64,000 nucleotides of DNA from UBA1847 sp942492205 (lineage in GTDB: Bacteria; Pseudomonadota; Gammaproteobacteria; Steroidobacterales; Woeseiaceae), in the NCBI GenBank assembly GCA_942492205.1, contig CALODT010000001.1:1798001-1862000 (forward strand), in the 5' to 3' direction. Made by a program: the position numbers and the translations under genes. A model generated the notes under the pieces. That model was given only the letters and a program-made list of their open reading frames with translations. It had not been told where the DNA came from and did not search any database. Shown piece after piece: positions 56,084 through 64,000 of this stretch; the stretch's first letter is position 1; each line of letters begins with the position of its first letter.

Positions 56084-56809
56084 TTACGGACGCTTGCCGC
56101 TGAAACGCTCGGCATCGTCCATGGTCATCTCACCCTCGACGCCGCCGACCTCCGCGCTGTCGCTGATGAAAAGCTCGACCTCGCGTTTCAGGACGATTTT
56201 GCCTTCCACGCGCGACCCCGGACCGATCACGATTCGCGGTTTACGGCTCTTGGACTTGCCCCAGCCCCAGCTGTTGTTCTTGTCGACGACAAGATCGCCT
56301 TTCACGACGGCTCCATCTTCCAGCGTCACATCGCCATTCACGGTCTCGACATTGCCGCCCACTTGCGCGCCGGACAGCTCGATCTGGCCATTCACATTAC
56401 CGACGTTATTCGCAACGGCACTGCCCAGACCGACCTTGATGCTGCCGTTGACAGCGCCGATTCCGCCGTCAACCGTCACCTGTTCGGCGACCTTGATAGA
56501 GCCATTCACGGTATTCAGGCCCTCGCTTTCAACGCCGTCGGCTATCCGGATACCGCCGTTGACTGTCGAGGCTTTCTCAATGCTGGCGCCGGCATCCACG
56601 CGGATAGTGCCGTTGACGGTTTTGACATTGCCCGTCACTCGGGCATTTTCGCCGATTGAAATGCTGCCGTTGACCGATGTCGCGCCCCCGGCCTCTGCGC
56701 CAGCATCTACCTTTACGGACTTGTTAATGCTTGCTGCCATTGCCGGGACGGCCAGCAACAACATCAACAGGCCTATGGTGAACGTGCTCTTGCGGAATAT
56801 CCTGGACAT
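56084..56809 (-). CDS. Exported polymer-forming beta-solenoid protein
   Basis: A 241-residue secreted protein. A signal peptide (MSRIFRKSTFTIGLLMLLLA) is followed by about eight 17-19-residue repeats built on [TV]VNG.I.I..[GA], for example TVNGTIRVDAGASIEKAS, TVNGGIRIADGVESEGL and TVNGSIKVAEQVTVDGG. These stack into a right-handed beta-helix, as in bactofilins and related polymer-forming proteins. A basic linker (GWGKSKSRKPRIVIGPGS) and a polar tail follow. It is probably a periplasmic or surface scaffold. It is divergent from the ABC-2 transporter operon (100-bp gap). Confidence 0.8.
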   Translation of the reverse strand: MSRIFRKSTFTIGLLMLLLAVPAMAASINKSVKVDAGAEAGGATSVNGSISIGENARVTGNVKTVNGTIRVDAGASIEKASTVNGGIRIADGVESEGLNTVNGSIKVAEQVTVDGGIGAVNGSIKVGLGSAVANNVGNVNGQIELSGAQVGGNVETVNGDVTLEDGAVVKGDLVVDKNNSWGWGKSKSRKPRIVIGPGSRVEGKIVLKREVELFISDSAEVGGVEGEMTMDDAERFSGKRP

Positions 56810-56909
56810 TTTGCAATTCCCTCCTGAGGTACCTGTAACTTAGATACCGCCTGCGAGCATTTGGTTGCAAGCTGGTTGCAGCAAGCAAGGTCCGGTAACC
56901 TTGCAGCCG

Positions 56910-57794
56910 ATGCCTACCGTCCTTGAAGCCCGCAACCTGACCAAGCAATACCCCGGGGTGCGCGCCGTCGACGGCGTGAGCTTCGCCATGCCCGAAGGGA
57001 TCTGCTTCGGCTTGCTCGGCCCCAACGGGGCTGGCAAGACCACGACGGTCGAAATCATTGAAGGCGTAACGCCCGCCAGCTCGGGTGAGGTTTTCTACTG
57101 CGGCGAACCGGCCGGTGAGAGATTCAAGCAGGAAGCCGGCATCCAGTTCCAGAATACGGCGCTGCAGGATTTCCTGACGGTACGCGAAACCATCGAGATG
57201 TTTCGGGCGCTTTACGAACGCAAAGCGAATGTTGACGAGCTCATTGAGCAATGCTCACTGGGCGAGCTGCTTGAGCGCGACAATCGCAAGCTCTCGGGCG
57301 GCCAGCGGCAGCGGCTGTTGCTGGCTGTCGCCCTTGTCAATCGCCCTCGCCTCATCTTTCTGGACGAACCGACCACGGGGCTGGACCCGCAGGCGCGTCG
57401 CAATTTCTGGGACCTTGTACAAAGCCTGCGTGCCCAGGGCTCGTCGATCGTACTCACCACGCATTATATGGATGAGGCACAGGTCCTCTGCGATGAAATA
57501 GCGATCATGGACAATGGCAAGATCGTGACGCAGGGCTCACCGGATGCATTGCTGCGGGAACACTATGACGGGCTGATCATCGAGCTGCCCATCAGCGACA
57601 TCACCGGTAATCTCGACCGCATCGAGCACACGGTCTACGAGAACCTCGGCATTGTCGAGGTCGTGACTGCCGACGTCAGCCGCAGCCTGCAGCAGCTCTC
57701 ACCCGAAGTTCGCAACCTCAATCACATCAAGATCCGGCAGCCGAACCTGGAAGATCTCTTCCTGGACCTGACCGGCCACACGTTGCGGGCCTGA
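56910..57794 (+). CDS. ABC-2 transporter ATP-binding protein
   Basis: A 294-residue ATPase. It has Walker A GPNGAGKT (37-44), signature LSGGQRQRLLL, Walker B LIFLDEPTTGLDP, a D-loop and an H-loop (TTHYMDEA). The C-terminal tail contains the typical DRIEHTVYENLG and NLEDLFLDLTGH. The start is the ATG at 56910; the upstream in-frame ATG at 56865 is less likely. It forms a two-gene operon with the permease 4 bp downstream. Substrate unknown; the arrangement is like drug, lipid or polysaccharide exporters. Confidence 0.93.
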   Translation: MPTVLEARNLTKQYPGVRAVDGVSFAMPEGICFGLLGPNGAGKTTTVEIIEGVTPASSGEVFYCGEPAGERFKQEAGIQFQNTALQDFLTVRETIEMFRALYERKANVDELIEQCSLGELLERDNRKLSGGQRQRLLLAVALVNRPRLIFLDEPTTGLDPQARRNFWDLVQSLRAQGSSIVLTTHYMDEAQVLCDEIAIMDNGKIVTQGSPDALLREHYDGLIIELPISDITGNLDRIEHTVYENLGIVEVVTADVSRSLQQLSPEVRNLNHIKIRQPNLEDLFLDLTGHTLRA

Positions 57795-57798
57795 CGCC

Positions 57799-58821
57799 AT
57801 GTTCGGACGCATTTACGCGGTGTTCAAGGGGCGTAATCGCGAGTTTCTGCGCGATCGCGGCACGCTCGCATGGAACCTGTTGCTGCCGGTCGTACTGATG
57901 TTTGGCCTGTCATTCGCCCTCGGCGGGGATCGCACGGCCTACACCGTCGGTGTCCTGCAGGATGAGGCCGTGATCGACGAAACACAGCACCCGTTTCTCG
58001 AAATGCGTTATATCGACTTCGTGCCAACGACTGACAAGGACGCTGCGTTGCTCAAAGTCTCGCGGCACCAGCTGGACCTGCTCATCGAGCTCGGCGACAC
58101 GCCACGCTACTGGGTCAATCCGGATTCGGCGAAAGGCCACTTCATCGAGCTTGCGCTGCTGCAGGCGGGCTCGACGGCGCCGCCGACGATCGAGAAGCAA
58201 CAGATCTCGGGCGATGCCGTTCGCTACGTCGACTGGGTGCTGCCCGGCATTCTCGGCATGAACATGATGTTCAGCTGCATGTTCGGCGTAGGCTACGTCG
58301 TCGTCCGCTATCGCAAGAACGGTTTTCTCAAACGCCTTCGCGCGACGCCGCTCACTTCGCTCGAGTTCATTACAGCCCAGGTTGCATCACGCATGGTCCT
58401 CATCATGGGTATCACTATTTTCGTTTACACGGGGACGCACCTGTTTCTGGATACACGCATGGACGGCAACTTCTTCACTCTGTTCCTGGTCGCGCTGGTA
58501 GGCGCTATCTCGATGGTTTCGCTCGGGCTCGTGATCTCGGCGCGCGTGACCAGCGAAGAGTTGGCCGGCGGCCTCCTGAACCTGATTAACTGGCCGATGA
58601 TGCTGCTGTCCGGCGTCTGGTTTTCGCTCGAAGGAGCCGGCGAGTTCGTACAAAACCTGGCGAAGATTTTTCCGTTGACGCACGTACTCACATCTGCCCG
58701 CGCGGTCATGCTGGACGGGGCCACGTTGACCGACGTTGCCCCAAGCCTGCTTGCTTTGACGGCTCTGAGCGCGGTGTTCATGGGCATCGGCGCCAGGGTA
58801 TTTCGTTGGGGACCGACATAA
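57799..58821 (+). CDS. ABC-2 transporter permease
   Basis: A 340-residue permease with one early membrane helix (about 22-42), a ~125-residue extracytoplasmic loop, then five helices in the C-terminal half. The ABC-2 signature region LLNLINWPMMLLSGVWFSLEG and the coupling segment KRLRATPLTSLEFI are present. It is the membrane partner of the ATPase just upstream. tatD follows after 13 bp and may be co-transcribed. Confidence 0.92.
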   Translation: MFGRIYAVFKGRNREFLRDRGTLAWNLLLPVVLMFGLSFALGGDRTAYTVGVLQDEAVIDETQHPFLEMRYIDFVPTTDKDAALLKVSRHQLDLLIELGDTPRYWVNPDSAKGHFIELALLQAGSTAPPTIEKQQISGDAVRYVDWVLPGILGMNMMFSCMFGVGYVVVRYRKNGFLKRLRATPLTSLEFITAQVASRMVLIMGITIFVYTGTHLFLDTRMDGNFFTLFLVALVGAISMVSLGLVISARVTSEELAGGLLNLINWPMMLLSGVWFSLEGAGEFVQNLAKIFPLTHVLTSARAVMLDGATLTDVAPSLLALTALSAVFMGIGARVFRWGPT

Positions 58822-58834
58822 ACTAGGCGGTAAC

Positions 58835-59635
58835 ATGAGTTATTCACTGGTAGACATTGGCGCCAACCTGGCACATGACAGTTTCGACGAGGATCGCGAT
58901 GCCGTGCTGCAGCGCGCCAGCGATGCTGGCGTTGCGAGAATCGTTATCACCGGCAGCAGCGATCACAGCAACGTTCGCGCGGCGCAACTCGCCGAGGCCC
59001 ATCCCGGTGTCTTATTCTCGACGGCCGGCGTACACCCGCACCACGCCTCTGACTATGGCGATGAGAGCGATGCGCTGATTCGCGAGATGGTGAAAAAGGA
59101 CGTCGTCGTAGCGGTCGGCGAGTGCGGACTGGATTACTTTCGAAACTTCTCACCGCGCGAGGCGCAGTTGCAGGCGTTTCGGCGCCAGCTCGACATCGCC
59201 AAGGACTGCGGCCTGCCGGTATTTCTCCATCAACGCGATGCTCATGACGACTTCGTCGAGGTGCTCGAGTCCGCGTTACCGCAGCTTTCCCGGGCAGTCG
59301 CGCACTGCTTTACCGGCGAAGGCGAATCGTTGCACGAGTACATAGCGATGGGCCTGTATGTCGGCATAACCGGCTGGATCTGCGATGAACGTCGCGGCCG
59401 GCACCTTCACGACATCGTCTCGGTGATTCCGGACGACCGGCTGCTGATCGAGACCGACGCCCCTTACCTGCTGCCGCGAAATATCAAGCCGAAACCGAAA
59501 TCGCGTCGCAATGAGCCCGCGTACTTGACGTATGTGCTGGAAACCGTTGCAGAGGCTCGCGGCCAGAGCGTCGAGCATGTCGCAGACATCACCACCAGCA
59601 ACGCCATTCGATTTTTCGGCCTCAAAGACGGCTAG
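58835..59635 (+). CDS. tatD: TatD family 3'-5' nuclease
   Basis: TatD is a metal-dependent 3'-5' exonuclease active on single-stranded DNA and RNA. The 266-residue protein closely follows E. coli TatD: VDIGANLAH at the N-terminus, STAGVHPHHA, VGECGLDYFRNFS, FLHQRDAH, HCFTGEGE, ITGWICDERRG and ETDAPYLLPRNIKPKP with SRRNEPAY. AGGCGG precedes the ATG. The gene is convergent with the NERD-domain gene. Confidence 0.95.
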   Translation: MSYSLVDIGANLAHDSFDEDRDAVLQRASDAGVARIVITGSSDHSNVRAAQLAEAHPGVLFSTAGVHPHHASDYGDESDALIREMVKKDVVVAVGECGLDYFRNFSPREAQLQAFRRQLDIAKDCGLPVFLHQRDAHDDFVEVLESALPQLSRAVAHCFTGEGESLHEYIAMGLYVGITGWICDERRGRHLHDIVSVIPDDRLLIETDAPYLLPRNIKPKPKSRRNEPAYLTYVLETVAEARGQSVEHVADITTSNAIRFFGLKDG

Positions 59636-59664
59636 CGGCCTTGGCAACGCAAAGCCGGTTTGGT

Positions 59665-60237
59665 CTAGGCGACTAACGCGGCTTTTTTGATGAGATCCCA
59701 ATGCGGCCGAAAGGCCTCGATCTTGACCTTGGCGGCGTTCTTGTCGGGCTCAGCAAATTCCGCAAGCAGGTCATCCAGCGTACACACCAGGCCGGGAACG
59801 CCCTTCGTGAACTCGGCCCCGTCGAGGAACAGCAGGCGGCCGGCGACGGGTACCTCGCGAACAACCTGGCGCACCGCGGCAATGCGATCAAACAGCATCG
59901 GTTGCGGGTTCGAAAAGGTATAGCGGCGCTCGTTGCTGATTACCGCCCAGTCCTGCATCTTGTCACTGCCAAAAACCGTACCCTGAACGTCCTTTACGTC
60001 GACGATGAGCAATCCCTTGGAGGTCAGCAACAGCTGGTCGATCTGGATCTCGCCTTCGTCTGCGCTTGGAATCACGAGGTTCTCAATACGCTCGACGCTA
60101 ATTGCGTTGAAGGCGCGCTGCAATGGGCTGGTGCGACCCCGCACGTATCGATACACGAGCCACACCAGCAGCAACGCAACTATCCCCAGGACAGGCATTA
60201 GCCACGGCATATTGTCGAAATCGGTCAGGTCGGTCAT
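59665..60237 (-). CDS. NERD-domain membrane-anchored protein
   Basis: A 190-residue protein with one N-terminal membrane helix (about 11-30). A NERD (nuclease-related) domain (about 38-140) has ENLVIPSADEGEIQIDQLLL and GLLIVDVKDVQGTVFGSD, with the Glu and the DVK pair that resemble nuclease active-site residues. Function unknown in this family. It lies 30 bp after thrC on the same strand and may be a downstream member of the thr transcript. Confidence 0.85.
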   Translation of the reverse strand: MTDLTDFDNMPWLMPVLGIVALLLVWLVYRYVRGRTSPLQRAFNAISVERIENLVIPSADEGEIQIDQLLLTSKGLLIVDVKDVQGTVFGSDKMQDWAVISNERRYTFSNPQPMLFDRIAAVRQVVREVPVAGRLLFLDGAEFTKGVPGLVCTLDDLLAEFAEPDKNAAKVKIEAFRPHWDLIKKAALVA

Positions 60238-60267
60238 CGGAGTGGGATCGCGGAAATTTCCGCTATC

Positions 60268-61569
60268 CTATTGACCGCCAATCGCAGAGGCAAGCGCCGC
60301 CAGGTTGGCCTCGATAGTAACGGCCTTCGCCGGCCTGGACAGAATTTCCTCGAGTTCCGCTGGCAGCGGCACGGTCTCACCGATGATCGGCTCAACGATC
60401 GTCTCGAACTTCGCCGGGTGCGCGGTACCCACAAGCACCCAGTCGTGTGCATCGGCTGTGTCAGCATCCAGCTGGCGCCACGTGTGCGTCGCCGTGGCCG
60501 TATGTGGACAGGTCGCAAACCCGAATTCGACGAAGTCCTGGCGCATGGCGGCCTCGATATCTGCATCGCCGACGGACAGGACACCTAGCTGTTCGCGCAA
60601 TACATCGGCCTCGCCGAGTAGCTTGCGCAGCCGCTCCATGTTGCTCGGGTCGCCGACGTCCATTGCCGACGCCAGTGTCTGCAAACTGGCACGTGGCAGC
60701 CATTGCAGCGTATCGAAATACTCGGCGATTGTGCGATTGGCGTTCGTTGCCATGATGATCGGTCCGATCGGCAGGCCCATCTCCCGCGCCATGATGCAGG
60801 CAAACGCATTGCCCAGGTTGCCGGTCGGGATGATGAAGCCAGGCTTGTTCCCGGTGCGTCGGAAATGCGCGAGGCTGGCTTCCGCGTAGTAGGTGCTCTG
60901 TGGCAGCAGGCGGCCGATGTTGATGCTGTTGGCCGAGCTGAATCGATGCTGCGACGACAGATCGGGATCGGCCATCGCGGCCTTGACCATGGCCTGGCAG
61001 TCATCGAACGAACCCCGCACTTTCAGGGAGACGACGTTGTCGCTCCAGCAGCACAGCTGATGAGCCTGGCGCTCCGAGACGCGGCCGTCCGGAAACAGCA
61101 CCACAACGCGCATACCTGCCCGCCCGTCGAAAGCGGCCGCAACGGCGCCGCCGGTATCACCGGACGTCGCCACGAGAATGGTCAGCGGAGACGACGGGTC
61201 GCCCTCGAGACGCGTCAGGCAGGCGGCCAGGAACCCGGCCCCGACGTCCTTGAACGCGGCAGTCGGGCCGTGATAAAGCTCCAGCAGCGATACGTCTTTG
61301 CCATCGACGGGCAGCCGCGTCAGCGGTATCGGGAAACTGAATGTCTCCGCGAGTATCGCTTCGAGGTCCTCGACAAGACGTGAGCCCTCGAAGTACGGAC
61401 GCAACAGGACCTCGGCGACCGCCATCGGCGTTTTAGCCGCGTCGAAATCGCCGATGCGAAAAGACGGCAGCTGCTCGGGCAGAAACAGCCCGCCGTCATC
61501 CGCGATGCCCTTGCGCAGCGCATCGTCAAGCGTCACTGGTCCTGCTCCACGCGTACTGAAATAGCGCAT
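60268..61569 (-). CDS. thrC: Threonine synthase
   Basis: It converts O-phosphohomoserine to threonine with PLP. The 433-residue product is of the longer fold-type II class: MRYFSTRGAGPVTLDDAL at the N-terminus, catalytic Lys107 in GPTAAFKDVG, the phosphate-binding ATSGDTGGAV and FPDGRVSERQ segments and a C-terminal Cys-containing FGFATCPHTAT. The start is the ATG at 61569. It lies 2 bp after thrB in the thrABC operon. Confidence 0.97.
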   Translation of the reverse strand: MRYFSTRGAGPVTLDDALRKGIADDGGLFLPEQLPSFRIGDFDAAKTPMAVAEVLLRPYFEGSRLVEDLEAILAETFSFPIPLTRLPVDGKDVSLLELYHGPTAAFKDVGAGFLAACLTRLEGDPSSPLTILVATSGDTGGAVAAAFDGRAGMRVVVLFPDGRVSERQAHQLCCWSDNVVSLKVRGSFDDCQAMVKAAMADPDLSSQHRFSSANSINIGRLLPQSTYYAEASLAHFRRTGNKPGFIIPTGNLGNAFACIMAREMGLPIGPIIMATNANRTIAEYFDTLQWLPRASLQTLASAMDVGDPSNMERLRKLLGEADVLREQLGVLSVGDADIEAAMRQDFVEFGFATCPHTATATHTWRQLDADTADAHDWVLVGTAHPAKFETIVEPIIGETVPLPAELEEILSRPAKAVTIEANLAALASAIGGQ

Positions 61570-61571
61570 GC

Positions 61572-62513
61572 CTAATCCTCGATGCGGGCGCCGGGCGCGT
61601 CCAGCGGGCTGACCCAGGACTGGCAGCCTATTCCCTGCGCACGACATGCGTGTTCCATGGCACTCGCAATATTTCGCGCGCTGCTACTCGCACACAGCGC
61701 AAACAGGCTCGGGCCGCTACCGGAGAGGCTGCAGCCGAGTGCGCCGCTGCGCCGCGCGGCTTCCGTCACCGCCTCGAAACAGGGCACAGCCGCCGCACGC
61801 TGCGGCTCGATCACCAGGTCACGCAGCGTCTTGCGGATCAATTCAACATCGTTGGCCGCACAGGCTGCAATAAAGCCGGCGAGCAGGCCCTGCTGGTCGA
61901 GCCATTGCTGCATCTTGTAGCTTTTTGCCAGGCCTCGACGCGCTTGCGCGGTATTCACCTGCAGATCCGGGTGCAGCAAGACAGCACTGACACCGCTGGG
62001 AACCGGCAAACGCACGACGTCCGGCAGCAACACCTGCGGGCAGAGAATGAGTCCGCCTAAAAGGCTCGGCGCTACGTTGTCCGCGTGCAGTCCACCGCTT
62101 GCATACTTCTCGCCCTCCAGGGCGAACGGCAATAGCGCATCGACAGGCAGCGGTTCGTCCAGCAACACGTTGACCGCCACAACCGCTGCAACAGCCGACG
62201 CGGCGGAGCTCCCCATGCCTGACTGCAGCGGCACACCTTTGTGCACCTGCAGTGAAACACCGTAGTCGCCACCGTGCGCGGCCAGCAGTGCCTTGGCAGC
62301 AATCGAGGCCGTATTTTCGTCCGCATTGGTGGAGAGATACGGATGCTTCTCGCCATCGAGCCCGCGCACCTCGTCGACAACGACGCCCGCGGCCTCGGTT
62401 CTTCGCGCCAATACGCGGTCGCCAACGTCGGCCAGCGCAAGCCCGAGCATGTCAAATCCTACCGCGACATTTCCGATCGACGCGGGGGCAAAAGCAGTGA
62501 CCCACTCAGACAT
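61572..62513 (-). CDS. thrB: Homoserine kinase (GHMP family)
   Basis: It phosphorylates homoserine in threonine synthesis. The 313-residue protein has the GHMP ATP-binding loop PLQSGMGSSAASAVAA, N-terminal APASIGNVAVGFDMLG and the C-terminal GCSLSGSGPSLFAL. The ATG at 62513 overlaps the end of thrA by 8 bp, so the two are translationally linked. The operon order thrA-thrB-thrC matches E. coli. Confidence 0.97.
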   Translation of the reverse strand: MSEWVTAFAPASIGNVAVGFDMLGLALADVGDRVLARRTEAAGVVVDEVRGLDGEKHPYLSTNADENTASIAAKALLAAHGGDYGVSLQVHKGVPLQSGMGSSAASAVAAVVAVNVLLDEPLPVDALLPFALEGEKYASGGLHADNVAPSLLGGLILCPQVLLPDVVRLPVPSGVSAVLLHPDLQVNTAQARRGLAKSYKMQQWLDQQGLLAGFIAACAANDVELIRKTLRDLVIEPQRAAAVPCFEAVTEAARRSGALGCSLSGSGPSLFALCASSSARNIASAMEHACRAQGIGCQSWVSPLDAPGARIED

Positions 62514-64000
62514 AGCCTTCCCCGGTACTCAAGAACTTCGCCAGTCGCAGCAAGTCGGCAAACACGCCCGCGGCGGTCACCTCGGGCCCGGCACCCGGCC
62601 CCTGGATCACCAGCGGATTGTCGCAATAGCGCTCGGTCTCAAACTGCACGACGTTGTCCGTCAGGTTGATGTTGCAGAATGGATGAGTGTCCTCGACCGC
62701 CTCGAGCCGCACCGCCGCGCCCTCGGCATCCAGCGACGCTACGTAACGAAGCTGCTTGTTCTCCGCGACGGCCTTCGCGTACACGGAAGCGATCTCGTCG
62801 TCGAAGTCCGGCAACTTCTGCAGAAACTCCTCGATGGAACCGTCGCGCAGCGACTCCGGCACGAGACTCTGCACCGGGAATTCACCGATCTCGATGTTCC
62901 GCCCCAATTCCCGAGCCAGTATCGTGAGTTTTCTCGCCACATCCATGCCGGACAGGTCGTCTCGCGGATCCGGTTCCGTGTAGCCATTTTCCTTCGCCGC
63001 GCGCACGATTTCCGAGAAAGGCGTCGAGCCGTCATAGATATTGAACAGGTAGGCAAGCGTTCCTGAAAATATTCCGCGGATCGAACGAATCTCATCGCCT
63101 GTATAGATCAGGTCGCACAAGGTGCTGATGACCGGCAGGGCCGCCCCTACCGTCGTCTCGTAGAAGTAATGCGAACTTCCCTTGTTCGCCGCATCCTGTA
63201 GTGCCTGGTAATTCTCGTAGGCACTGCTGAACGCCTTCTTGTTCGGCGTGATGACGTGGATGCCACGCGATAGCCAACCGGCATACTTCGATGCAATGTA
63301 GTCGCTGGCGGTGCAGTCGATAATTACCGCGTGCGGCAGGTGCTCCGGGTTGACGTGCTGCTCGAAGACATCCAGATCCGTCTCAACAGCCGAGGTCTCA
63401 AACGCATCCTGCCAACTTGAAATATCCACGCGGCGGTCACCAAGCAGCATTTTCTGGGATCGCGCAATCGCGCGGACCCGCAGATCCAGGTTGAAGCTGC
63501 TCGCGAGCTTCGCGCTTTGCTTCTCGATCTGGCGCAGCAATGCCGTGCCGACCGTGCCGGGGCCAATCAGGCCGATCGACAGCGTTTTTGCTGACAGGTA
63601 AAAGCCCGAGTGTGCAGCCCGCAACGCCTTTGTTGCCTGCTCGGAATCGACAACGACCGAAATATTGCGCTCCGAGGAACCCTGCGCAATCGCTCGAATA
63701 TTGATACCGGCTCGCCCGAGATTGCTGAAGAAGCGACCCGCTATGCCTGGTGTACCGGCCATACCATCGCCAACGACGGCAACGATGCTCTGCGCATCCG
63801 TGACATCGACGCTCTGGATCTGGCCGCTCTCGAGCTCCTCCGAGAATTCGTTCGTCACGACCTCGCGTGCGCGATCTGCGACTTCAGCGGGAACGGCAAT
63901 ACAGATCGAGTGCTCCGAGCTTGCCTGCGAGATCAAGGTGACGGACACGCCCGCGTGCTTTAACGCCGCGAATAGCCGATCGGCAGTACCCGGAACGCCG
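62506..64000 (-). CDS. thrA: Bifunctional aspartokinase/homoserine dehydrogenase (5' end beyond window)
   Basis: The first and third steps from aspartate to threonine are carried by this fusion. About 498 codons are present; the aspartokinase part lies beyond 64000. The visible N-terminal part is the tail of the regulatory ACT region (GVPGTADRLFAALKHAGVSV, LISQASSEHSICIAV). Homoserine dehydrogenase follows with NAD(P) fold GLIGPGTVGTALL, TPNKKAFSS, YETTVGAALPVI and FSGTLAYLFN. The C-terminus ends FLSTGEGYV. No internal stop is seen to the edge. Regulation by threonine and isoleucine attenuation, as in E. coli, cannot be judged because the leader is outside. Confidence 0.96.
   Translation of the reverse strand, partial: GVPGTADRLFAALKHAGVSVTLISQASSEHSICIAVPAEVADRAREVVTNEFSEELESGQIQSVDVTDAQSIVAVVGDGMAGTPGIAGRFFSNLGRAGINIRAIAQGSSERNISVVVDSEQATKALRAAHSGFYLSAKTLSIGLIGPGTVGTALLRQIEKQSAKLASSFNLDLRVRAIARSQKMLLGDRRVDISSWQDAFETSAVETDLDVFEQHVNPEHLPHAVIIDCTASDYIASKYAGWLSRGIHVITPNKKAFSSAYENYQALQDAANKGSSHYFYETTVGAALPVISTLCDLIYTGDEIRSIRGIFSGTLAYLFNIYDGSTPFSEIVRAAKENGYTEPDPRDDLSGMDVARKLTILARELGRNIEIGEFPVQSLVPESLRDGSIEEFLQKLPDFDDEIASVYAKAVAENKQLRYVASLDAEGAAVRLEAVEDTHPFCNINLTDNVVQFETERYCDNPLVIQGPGAGPEVTAAGVFADLLRLAKFLSTGEGYV

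Overview
This is a GC-rich, gene-dense chromosomal segment of a free-living, aerobic Gammaproteobacterium. The evidence is a System I cytochrome c maturation operon, a PhoPQ pair, a class II fumarase, ThrABC, RoxA and RluE, plus partial gene order shared with Escherichia coli (uvrC-pgsA-tRNA-Gly; icd-rluE; nudJ, mnmA, purB, phoP, phoQ and roxA). The many lipoproteins, the kinase-HDOD fusion, the slipin/NfeD pair and the class II DAHP synthase suggest a marine or sediment lineage rather than an enteric. No genus can be named from sequence alone. I see no insertion sequence, integrase, prophage or CRISPR array.

Layout. 1-4057: ccmABCDEF on the minus strand, with ccmF cut by the window edge. 4.3-8.7 kb: an AAA+ ATPase fused to an FHA domain, thymidine kinase, a small zinc-ribbon protein and a phospholipase D-like lipoprotein. 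8.85-9.63 kb: tRNA-Cys and tRNA-Leu followed by three tandem ~191-bp units, each carrying a copy of the tRNA-Leu 3' end. 9.7-20.7 kb: an accessory block with a BNR-propeller lipoprotein, an MscS channel, an unknown protein, a Ser/Thr kinase-HDOD fusion, a large propeller lipoprotein, a flavin monooxygenase and an S41 peptidase lipoprotein. 20.86-21.39 kb: tRNA-Gly with its own promoter and degenerate repeats carrying its 3' end. 21.4-24.5 kb: pgsA, uvrC and a uracil-DNA glycosylase. 24.5-32.7 kb: icd, rluE, class II DAHP synthase, an ALDH7-type dehydrogenase, a one-domain asparaginase, and NfeD with slipin. 32.7-38.8 kb: phoQ, phoP, PepSY and glycine-zipper genes, mazG, a CoA-type Nudix hydrolase and fumC. 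38.8-42.4 kb: purB, roxA, an unknown protein and a NudJ-like Nudix hydrolase. 42.4-51.8 kb: a TolB/TPR membrane protein, an outer-membrane barrel protein, a repeat protein, mnmA, acnA (two compensating frameshifts), a sirtuin and a DUF2333 protein. 51.8-55.2 kb: metal ABC permease, metal-binding protein, outer-membrane channel and small exported protein, with no ATPase. 55.2-64 kb: a YgjP-like peptidase, a beta-solenoid protein, an ABC-2 exporter, tatD, a NERD protein and thrABC, with thrA cut by the right edge.

Functional themes are cytochrome c assembly, TCA-cycle enzymes (icd, fumC, acnA with an adjacent sirtuin), aspartate-family and aromatic amino-acid synthesis, tRNA genes and tRNA/rRNA modification (mnmA, rluE), nucleotide and cofactor housecleaning, and envelope or metal sensing.

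The most unusual structure is the pair of tRNA loci. A gly-cys-leu cluster that is contiguous in E. coli is split here by ~11.6 kb. Both broken ends carry reiterated tRNA 3'-end fragments reminiscent of the rtT repeats of the E. coli tyrT operon.
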